This document shows, one piece after another, positions 9,715 to 16,767 of a DNA stretch of 64,000 bases. The translations under genes were made by a program, and so were the position numbers. The notes under the pieces were generated by a model. That model was not told the DNA's origin. It saw only the letters and a program-made list of their open reading frames with translations, and searched no databases. Source of the stretch: an uncultured Alloprevotella sp. (GTDB lineage Bacteria; Bacteroidota; Bacteroidia; Bacteroidales; Bacteroidaceae); NCBI GenBank assembly GCA_944322095.1, contig CALUNU010000004.1, forward strand, positions 101,315 through 165,314, in the 5' to 3' direction. The stretch's first letter is position 1. Each line of letters begins with the position of its first letter.

Positions 9715-11061
9715 TCATTTGCAGAGAGAGCAGCCGTTGCATTTCGTGAGGCGGCCGCGGAAGCGCATCTCCACGAGATACGACAGGCGTTCGCGCAGGC
9801 TCCCGATGCCCACGCGGCGCAGCACGTCGTTGACGAAGGCATGTTGCAGGAGCAGGCGGGCCTCGTGTTCCTCGATGCCGCGCTGGCGCATGTAGAACAA
9901 GGCGCTTTCGTCGAGCTTGCCCACCGTTGAGCCGTGGTTGCACTTGACGTCGTCGGCATAGATCTCGAGCATCGGCTGGGCAAAGGCCCGGGCCTCGTCC
10001 GAGGCGCAGAGGTTGGCGTTTGTTTGCTCCGAGAGGCTCTGCTGCGCCCCTTCTCGCACGAGCACCTTGCCGGCGTAGGCGCCCACGGCGGCCCCGTCGA
10101 GCACATACTTGAAGAGCAGGTCGCTCGTGCAGCCGGGCGCCGCGTGGTCCACGAGCAGGTTGTTGTCGACGTGCTGGTGTCCGTCGGCGATGGCGGCTCC
10201 GTAGGCCGACGTCGTGGCGCCCTGTCCCAGCAGGCGCACGTCGGTGCGGTTGCACGTCAGCCCGTTGGTCAGCGTGATGGTGCCCAGCGCGGTGCGGCTG
10301 GCGGCCTGCTGCTCCACGTAGAGGTGCGAAAAGCGCGTGTTGGCCGTGTGCGTTTCCTCGACGGAGTAGAGGTCGAGCGAAGCCCCTTCCTCCACGTATG
10401 CCTCGACCACCTGCGTGGTGAGCATGGGCTGCCCGCTGCGTGCGTGGTCGCAGAAGAGCACGGCGCCCGCGGCTCCGCGCTCGGCCACGACGACGACGCG
10501 GCGGTTGCTCATGAGCGGTGCCGTGCCGTCCGCCATGTTGACAATCTGCACGGGCGTCGCGGCCTGCGTGCCGGCGGCGATGCGCACGACGAGGCCGTCC
10601 TGTGCCAGCAGCGTGTTGAGCGCCGTGAGGCCGTCGGGCGTGCGGGCCGCCGCGCGGTGGTAGTAGCGGTCGAGCCAGCCGGGCATGGTGCGTTCCGCCT
10701 CGGCAAAGGTGAGCACCTGCACCCCTTCGCCTCCGTCGTTCCCGTCTGTCCGTTCGGGCGTCACGACGTCGCCTACGACGTAGCGCAGGCGGGTGTGCAG
10801 GTCGGGCACGTTGCAGCGGTAGCGGGCGTAGGGGTCGGCCCCCGGTGCCAGCCGGCGTAGGTTCAGTCCGTAGTCGGGGGCCAGGGCGGCCTCGACGTCG
10901 GTATATTTATAGCGCTCCGTGCGGCGGCCGGGCAGGCCCGTTGCGTCGAGCATGCGTGCCGCCTCGTCGCGCCGTGCGTTCAGCGGGTCGAGGCCGCAGC
11001 CCTCGTCGAGCAGGGTGCGCTGCGAGGCGAACAGGTCGAGATATTGCTGTATGCTGCTCAT
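9715..11061 (-). CDS. sufD: Fe-S cluster assembly protein SufD
   Basis: Scaffold subunit that normally works with SufB and the ATPase SufC. It has 448 residues. The C-terminal beta-helix core is recognisable (TLTNGLTCNRTDVRLLGQG, then DDVKCNHGSTVGKLDESALFY), and the helical tail includes HAFVNDVLRRVG. It begins 6 bp after sufC and ends 40 bp before sufS. The protein finishes with a cysteine-rich tail (TKCNGCSLCK, C-x2-C-x2-C), which I do not associate with textbook SufD. The SufB partner gene is not in this cluster. SufB and SufD are paralogues; length and order favour SufD. Confidence 0.92.
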   Translation of the reverse strand: MSSIQQYLDLFASQRTLLDEGCGLDPLNARRDEAARMLDATGLPGRRTERYKYTDVEAALAPDYGLNLRRLAPGADPYARYRCNVPDLHTRLRYVVGDVVTPERTDGNDGGEGVQVLTFAEAERTMPGWLDRYYHRAAARTPDGLTALNTLLAQDGLVVRIAAGTQAATPVQIVNMADGTAPLMSNRRVVVVAERGAAGAVLFCDHARSGQPMLTTQVVEAYVEEGASLDLYSVEETHTANTRFSHLYVEQQAASRTALGTITLTNGLTCNRTDVRLLGQGATTSAYGAAIADGHQHVDNNLLVDHAAPGCTSDLLFKYVLDGAAVGAYAGKVLVREGAQQSLSEQTNANLCASDEARAFAQPMLEIYADDVKCNHGSTVGKLDESALFYMRQRGIEEHEARLLLQHAFVNDVLRRVGIGSLRERLSYLVEMRFRGRLTKCNGCSLCK

Positions 11062-11067
11062 GGGTCG

Positions 11068-11820
<753 letters not shown>

Positions 11821-11871
11821 ACGTTTGTCTGTTTGTCGTGGCGGGAGCCCCTTGGCCGCCCGCATAGCGGG

Positions 11872-11879
11872 CAAAATTA
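11872..11879 (-). promoter_or_regulatory. Probable -7 box for sufCDS
   Basis: TAATTTTG on the minus strand, about 52 bp before the sufC start, fits TAnnTTTG. It supports sufC, not a missing sufB, as first gene of the transcript. Confidence 0.6.
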
Positions 11880-11993
11880 CGCAATTATTTCGACACGCGG
11901 GCCCCGCCCTGCTGAATTTACGCGCGCGTATATATATAAGGTGTGGCCTGCCGGTCTTTTGCCCGTGGCGCTTTGTTTCCATTGGGCGGGGGC

Positions 11994-12031
11994 AAGAAAA
12001 AGCCAGCCCCGGCGCACGGGCCGGGGCTGGC
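11994..12031 (-). terminator. Terminator after the GH84 gene
   Basis: Perfect GC stem GCCAGCCCCGGC/GCCGGGGCTGGC followed on the minus strand by TTTTTC. Confidence 0.85.
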
Positions 12032-12076
12032 AGGCAGAGTAGGGGGAGATGTTTTCTTCGTAAAATAGGGCTTGGC

Positions 12077-14989
12077 TTAGAGGGCCACCTTGGCCGTTTC
12101 TTCCCAGCCGTTGCCCTTCACCACGAGCACGTAGGCGCCCGTGGGCAGACCGGCCGTCGAAACGGAGCTTACGCCGCGCGACGAGGCCACCGTCAGTCCG
12201 TTGGCGGCTACGAGCTGTACGTCGCGTATGCCGTCGCGGCCGCTCACGGTGATCGTCTCGTTACCGATCTGGTATTTCAAGATGCCGGTGGCAGCCGTGG
12301 CGTTGTCAATGCCCGTCGAGCCGTTATCCACCTGTTCGATGCCGAAGATGAAGCTTTCGTCGCGGTTGCTTCCGGCGTCGGTGATGCGGTCGTCTTCGAC
12401 GGTCCAGTATTCTGTGCCGCTTTCGCCTGCGTTTTGGATGGAGTAGAGGCCGCCCACTTCCGAGATGACGTACGTGTTCCACGTGGCGTCATAAGCGTTT
12501 GTGCCGAAGGCGCCCAGTTCGTTGACATAGCGGTTGTCGGCAGCGCTCACGAGCTTGTAGCGTCCCGTTTCGCTGTCGACGGTGAGCTTCCATTGCTGCG
12601 TCTTGCGCGAGTCGTTGGCCAGGCGTCCCTTGAACGTAGGCGTCTGTCCGCTGCCGCCGACGTTGTTGTTCGTCAAGTATTTGCCGTTGTAGGTGATGTA
12701 CACCTCTTTCCCGTCTTCGAACATGGGATGTTTCACCTCGCCGCTCATGGGTACGATGTCAAAGACGAGGCTGCCTGTCGACCATTCGTTGTTGGAGCCC
12801 TGCTGGATGCGGTTGCCGTTCACCGTCCAGAACTTCTTGCCCGAGTTCCCGGCGTTCTGTATGGCATATTTACCGTTGAGGCGATACACAACGTACGTGT
12901 GCCATACGGCTTCGTAGGGGTTGATTTCGTTCGACGCCGCAAAGGCACCGTTTTCGTTCAGGTATCGGTTGTCCTGTGCGTTGGTCACCTTGTAGCGGTT
13001 CGTCGTGTAGTCCATCGAGATGTTCCACTCCTGCTTCTGCGGGTTGATGTTGTCGGCCGTGGCCGTGAACGTCGGGTAGCCGCCCAGCTGGCCCGGGTTG
13101 TTGTTGGTCAGGAAGCGGTCGCCCGATTTGATGTAGTAGCTGCCGTCTTCGAGCACCACGGCGGGGAATACGTCCCAATGCTCGTCGAAGTGGGCCTTAT
13201 ATTCGGCGATGGCGCGTCCCGTGACGCTTGCCAGGAACGGCTCCACATAGTTGGAGGCCACCGTGGGGTTGGGGTTCTTGATGGAGCCTTCGAAGTCGCG
13301 CGAGCGTATGCTCTTCTGCTCGGTTTCGAGCTCCTGCATCTCTTTGTAGAGCGTGATGAAGCCGTCGGGGTCGTTTGCGTCGATGCGGGCAAACAGGTCG
13401 ATGAGCTTTTCGCCGCGCTGTGCCTGCAGCTTCATCACTTGGAGCCAGGGCTTGATCTCGTTCAGCATTTCGGGCTGGTCGTCCGAGGCCAGCAGCTCGT
13501 CGGCCGCGGCCACCATTTTTGTGAAGACGGCCTTGACGGCGGCAGCCTTCCCGGCGTCGTAGCCTTTGTCGATGCTTTCTTCGAAGGCGTTGGCCGGCTC
13601 GACGAAGTCGGGCGTTTCGCCCTCGCGGCGCAGGCCGTGGGTGGTGGTGCCCAGGTCGACGTTGCTCTCGCAGAACGTCTTGAACGCCTCGGCGTGTCCG
13701 GGCCAAAGGGCCTTGATGGCGCGTTCCCATGAAGCTTCGGCGTCATATTGCGTCATGTTCCACGTATAGTCGGCGATGCTGTAGAGTGAGACTTTCGATG
13801 CTTCGGCATATTCCATCGGGTTCGAGGCGAAGCCGCCGAGCTGCCCGGCGATGTTCAGGTCGTTGCCGTAGGTCTTGCCCATGAGCAGGTGCTCCGTGCA
13901 GTAGTCGCTCACGGGATAGTTGAGCCAGATAAAGGCGTTGCGTTCCAGGCGCGGGTTGATGTAGTCGAGGTCGGCCTTCTGTATCATGTCGACCACGGAG
14001 TTGCCCGTCCACATGATGAGCACCTCCGGGTCGGTGTTCGAGCCGAGCGTGGTGAGATACTCGCCGCTGCCCGATACCCAGCCGCGGTTATACTCCGTGG
14101 GGCACATGATGAGCGGTTCCAGCCCGTGCTTGTGTATGAAGTTCTCCGTCACGTAGTTCAGCAGCTTGGCCTGTTCGGCGGGGTTGCCGCCGTTGCCCGA
14201 TATGTCGTCGAAGAAAAGGGCGAACCTGCGGCAGCCCAGCTCATAGACGCTTTCCAGCTTGTCGATGACGTTCTGCCGGTCGGTGTCGTTCCATTGGATG
14301 TCCAGTCCCGGGTGGAGGGCCCAGACAAACTGCACCTTGTTCTTGTGGGCCTCCTCGATGAGGCGTTGCAGCCCGGCGGCCTCGGCGGCAGGATAGGGCT
14401 TGCGCCACTGGTTGCGGTGGTAGGGGTCGTCCTTGGGGCCGTAGATGTAGATGTTCATCTTGTTCTGGCCGTAAAATTCAAACTGGCGGATGCGGTCGGT
14501 CTCGCTCCACGGGTTGCCGTAGAAGCCTTCGATGACGCCGCGTTCGAGCACGGATGGATAGTCGGTCACGGTGACGCTCTGCACCTCGGGTTGCGAGGCC
14601 ACTTGCAGGAACGTCTGCACGCCGTAGTAGGTGCCCGTCACGTCGTTGCCGGCGATGACCACGCGGTCGGCGCCCACGCTCAGGTAGTAGCCCTGTTCGT
14701 GTTCGGGGATGTTGGCCTCATATTCGGCCACGGCCTCGTCGCCGCGTTCGCCGATGACCAGCTCGACGCCGCCCTCGCCCGTCGTCAGGCTTTCTTTCAG
14801 CAGCGTCACGGCGTCGGCGTCGGCCTCGTCGGCCCCCACGAGGGTAAACGTCGTCGTGTTGTCAAAAGCTTTCCCTTCGCCCCACGTGATGTTCTGGGGC
14901 AGGGGGGACACCGTCACCTGCTGTGCCGCGGCCGGAAGCGTGGTCAGGCCGAATGCAAGGGCGGCTCCCAGGAGTAAGTAATTTTTCAT
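12077..14989 (-). CDS. Secreted GH84 beta-N-acetylglucosaminidase (O-GlcNAcase/hyaluronidase family)
   Basis: Glycoside hydrolase of 970 residues that should remove beta-linked GlcNAc from host-type glycans. Signal peptide at residues 1-22 (LTTLPAAAQQ). A hexosaminidase N-domain is followed by the GH84 barrel from about 145 (VIEGFYGNPWS), with the catalytic Asp pair in RFALFFDDISGNGG and the substrate-side segment MCPTEYNRGW. From about 620 two related modules of about 130 residues follow (SYYIKSGDRFLTNNNPGQ and VYITYNGKYLTNNNVGG), probably ricin-like sugar-binding units. The last 80 residues look like a secretion/sorting-type beta domain (TAGLPTGAYVLVVKGNG). It has its own promoter and terminator. 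Confidence 0.93.
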   Translation of the reverse strand: MKNYLLLGAALAFGLTTLPAAAQQVTVSPLPQNITWGEGKAFDNTTTFTLVGADEADADAVTLLKESLTTGEGGVELVIGERGDEAVAEYEANIPEHEQGYYLSVGADRVVIAGNDVTGTYYGVQTFLQVASQPEVQSVTVTDYPSVLERGVIEGFYGNPWSETDRIRQFEFYGQNKMNIYIYGPKDDPYHRNQWRKPYPAAEAAGLQRLIEEAHKNKVQFVWALHPGLDIQWNDTDRQNVIDKLESVYELGCRRFALFFDDISGNGGNPAEQAKLLNYVTENFIHKHGLEPLIMCPTEYNRGWVSGSGEYLTTLGSNTDPEVLIMWTGNSVVDMIQKADLDYINPRLERNAFIWLNYPVSDYCTEHLLMGKTYGNDLNIAGQLGGFASNPMEYAEASKVSLYSIADYTWNMTQYDAEASWERAIKALWPGHAEAFKTFCESNVDLGTTTHGLRREGETPDFVEPANAFEESIDKGYDAGKAAAVKAVFTKMVAAADELLASDDQPEMLNEIKPWLQVMKLQAQRGEKLIDLFARIDANDPDGFITLYKEMQELETEQKSIRSRDFEGSIKNPNPTVASNYVEPFLASVTGRAIAEYKAHFDEHWDVFPAVVLEDGSYYIKSGDRFLTNNNPGQLGGYPTFTATADNINPQKQEWNISMDYTTNRYKVTNAQDNRYLNENGAFAASNEINPYEAVWHTYVVYRLNGKYAIQNAGNSGKKFWTVNGNRIQQGSNNEWSTGSLVFDIVPMSGEVKHPMFEDGKEVYITYNGKYLTNNNVGGSGQTPTFKGRLANDSRKTQQWKLTVDSETGRYKLVSAADNRYVNELGAFGTNAYDATWNTYVISEVGGLYSIQNAGESGTEYWTVEDDRITDAGSNRDESFIFGIEQVDNGSTGIDNATAATGILKYQIGNETITVSGRDGIRDVQLVAANGLTVASSRGVSSVSTAGLPTGAYVLVVKGNGWEETAKVAL

Positions 14990-15089
14990 GGGAAATGGAT
15001 ATGTTTATTGTACGCTTGATTTTTCTCTGCGCGAAGCTGTGGCGGACGCATCCCGTATAAAAAGGAGCGTATCCGTGCAAACTACCCTG

Positions 15090-15120
15090 CAAATATAGCA
15101 AAAGGCGAGAGCCAAAGCAA
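15090..15120 (-). promoter_or_regulatory. Promoter of the GH84 gene
   Basis: Minus strand: TTG (15118-15120), 20 nt, then TATATTTG (15090-15097), a full match to the Bacteroidetes consensus, about 100 bp upstream of the start. The TTG lies inside the left arm of the duplicated inverted-repeat module. Confidence 0.8.
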
Positions 15121-15262
15121 GGAAAAATGTTTTTTTCACTTGCTTTGGCCGAGCCGCCCCCATATTCGCGCCAGCAAATGGGCAAAAGGCGAGAGCCAAA
15201 GCAAGGAAAAATGTTTTTTTCGCTTGCTTTGGCCTGGCCGCCCCCATGTTCGCGGGAGAAAT
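15100..15262. repeat. 84-bp tandem duplication of an inverted-repeat promoter module
   Basis: Two units start at 15100 and 15184 and are nearly identical. Each contains arms GCCAAAGCAAG and CTTGCTTTGGC around a T-rich centre. The first unit provides the -33 box of the GH84 promoter; in the second the matching -7 position is degenerate. A diverged third copy is upstream of the sirtuin gene (39878-39935). Confidence 0.8.
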
Positions 15263-15380
15263 CTGTGGGAAATGTCGTGCGCCGGGTCATCCGGGGGTCT
15301 CCCCCGCGGCGGGGCGGCGGGAAATGGATGTTCACCGCGTGCGGGCGGGGCGTGTTGCTGCGATGCTGGATGTCCGCTGC

Positions 15381-15417
15381 GTGAGAGACGCGATGAATCG
15401 CGTCTCTACGTGGCGGA
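15381..15417 (+). repeat. Short palindromic repeat, copy 2
   Basis: Near-perfect palindrome GAGACGCGATGAATCGCGTC followed by TCTACGTGGCGGA. Closest to the consensus of the seven copies. Confidence 0.75.
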
Positions 15418-15460
15418 TTTCCCCTGCGGGCGGGGCTGACTATGGCAGCCGTCCATCCCT

Positions 15461-15805
15461 TGTGCGCTATATGGCAAACCGTTAATGCGGACGCGCGGCT
15501 CCGTCCGCGTTTTAGCGTTGGAAAGGCGGCGGGGGTGGGGTGCCCGGGGCAATCCATCCCATGGATTGCGTTTTCCATCCCATGGATCGGCCGATCCATC
15601 CCATGGAATTTTCGATCCAAGGCGTGTTTCAAGCGGAAAAACAGCCCCGGTTTGTGCCATATAGCGGCAAAAATCGCATTTTTGGGCAGCTCTGTGGCGG
15701 GCCGTCTGACGCATTCGTCTGAATATCAAGTCTTTCTGATTTTTGCGTATTTGCGGGCAGGAGAGCGGGCGCTCGAAAATATCGCAGCCATGGTGTTAAA
15801 ATTCC
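15461..15805 (+). repeat. 340-bp interspersed element, copy 2
   Basis: Starts TGTGCGCTATATGGCA, with hairpin arms GCGGACG/CGTCCGC. Three palindromes at 15552-15566, 15573-15587 and 15594-15608 have exact 21-bp spacing. It also carries GTGCCATATAGCGGC and a distal T/A-rich segment ending near GTGTTAAAATTCC. It lies between the promoters of two divergent genes. Confidence 0.85.
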
Positions 15806-15844
15806 GTTGCCGGGAGCAATAAAATATCGCAAGAGGCTGTCGGC

Positions 15845-16105
15845 CCCGCAGGGGTCGCACTACTTTATAACCGCGGGTAAGCGAAGCGCGCCCGCGGAAA
15901 GGCCGGGCAAAAGGATATGGGCCCCAAGGGGGGTCCAACCATCGCGAGGATGCACCACTGCACTGCCCCTGCCCCCCCCGTCGCCACCCGGCAGGCCTCG
16001 CGGCCGTTCGACCCCCTTGGGGTCGTATGGGAGTGGTGCGTCGGTTCCGCGGGTAAGCGAAGCGCGCCCGCGGTTATAGAATAGTGTGCCCCCCTTGGGG
16101 TCGTC
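15845..16105. repeat. 260-bp element with long inverted ends (MITE-like)
   Basis: The left end (15845-15897) and right end (16047-16105) are imperfect inverted copies: both read CACTA-TTTATAACCGCGGG-like sequence into a CCGCGGG...CCCGCGG palindrome (15871-15897 and 16047-16073). The interior has no gene. A relative with the same plan is at 19661-19877. No target duplication was established. Confidence 0.6.
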
Positions 16106-16146
16106 AGCTTCAACGCCATGCCATTCCCCCGCGCCGTTTTTCGCCC

Positions 16147-16290
16147 GGATGGCCCATGCGGAAAGGAATGTCGGGCGGGGCTGCTGCCCCGAGTGTGAAA
16201 GACGCTATAAATGTCGTCTCTACGCAGCGGATGGCCCATGCGGGAAGGAATGTCGGGCGGGGCTGCTGCCCCGGGAGCTGAGACGCTTTT
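16147..16290 (+). repeat. 82-bp tandem duplication of a GC-hairpin repeat
   Basis: Two units begin at about 16148 and 16230 with GATGGCCCATGCGG. Each has the hairpin GGGGCTGCTGCCCC preceded by GGAATGTCGGGC. Unit 1 also holds a degenerate palindromic repeat (16193-16232). Unit 2 ends just before the nrdD promoter region. Confidence 0.75.
16193..16232 (+). repeat. Short palindromic repeat, copy 3 (degenerate)
   Basis: GTGTGAAAGACGCTATAAAT followed by GTCGTCTCTACGCAGCGGA aligns with the palindromic repeat consensus, but its centre has changed. Confidence 0.5.
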
Positions 16291-16362
16291 TCCCGTGGCA
16301 TCTCCACAAAATCTTCCGTCGGAAGGTGTGGCCGCCGTGGTGCGCCGCGGCCGGCGGAAACC

Positions 16363-16393
16363 TTTGCCGCGTGGGATGAATGCGCTATCTTTG
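16363..16393 (+). promoter_or_regulatory. Promoter of nrdDG
   Basis: TTTG (16363-16366), 19 nt, then TATCTTTG (16386-16393). Transcription would begin near 16400, immediately before the riboswitch. Confidence 0.78.
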
Positions 16394-16414
16394 CACCTGC
16401 GGAGCGCGAAGCCG

Positions 16415-16618
16415 TTCCGCCGTGACGGTTCCCGGGCCTCGGCCCGGGCTAAGAGGGAACGCCGTGCAAGTCGGCGACAGTACCCGCTGCTGTGAGTCCC
16501 CTTCTACAACCGGCCGGGCCACGTTTGCCACTGCGCTTCTTGTCCGAAGCGTGGGAAGGCGGCCCGCCGGGGGACGAGTCAGAAGACCTGCCGCCACGTG
16601 TGAGCATCAAGCGTCGGA
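16415..16618 (+). ncRNA. Cobalamin (AdoCbl) riboswitch
   Basis: All landmark segments are present in order: GGTTCCC, GGCTAAGAGGGAAC, GTGCAAGTCGG-GACAGTACCCGCTGCTGTGA (as two joined blocks), GCCACTG, GGGAAGGCG, and the B12 box GTCAGAAGACCTGCC (16578-16592). It lies in the leader of nrdD. Family knowledge: B12 binding normally lowers expression of the gene downstream. Confidence 0.95.
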
Positions 16619-16720
16619 AACCTTCGGGAGTTAAGGCTGACGAGACGCATGCACGTGCCGTTGCCCCGGCGGGGAGCGGCGCGCGCTGCCCGCCACCGGC
16701 CGCGTGGGAGCGGCTTTCCC

Positions 16721-16752
16721 GGAATTTCAGGACGGAAATTCCCACCCTTTTA
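16721..16752 (+). terminator. Candidate riboswitch-controlled terminator before nrdD
   Basis: Perfect 8-bp stem GGAATTTC/GAAATTCC with a 6-nt loop, followed by CACCCTTTTA, ending about 16 bp before the start codon. It is the most likely expression platform; translational masking of the start is the alternative. Confidence 0.55.
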
Positions 16753-16767
16753 TCCTTTCATTCCCAC

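Larger units (their letters stand above)
14990..16362. other. Long gene-free repeat island between GH84 and nrdD
   Basis: About 1.4 kb without a convincing gene, between two divergent genes. It contains, in order: the GH84 promoter built into a duplicated inverted-repeat module, a short palindromic repeat, 340-bp element copy 2, a 260-bp element with long inverted ends, and an 82-bp tandem duplication. Each is listed separately. Confidence 0.8.

Noticed and set aside
15100..15262. CRISPR array
   Set aside because: Only two units, 84-bp period with internal inverted repeat, no spacers and no cas genes.
15540..15722. Alternative frame in element copy 2 with HPMD repeats
   Set aside because: Another reading of the same triple palindrome; breaks at different places in other copies.
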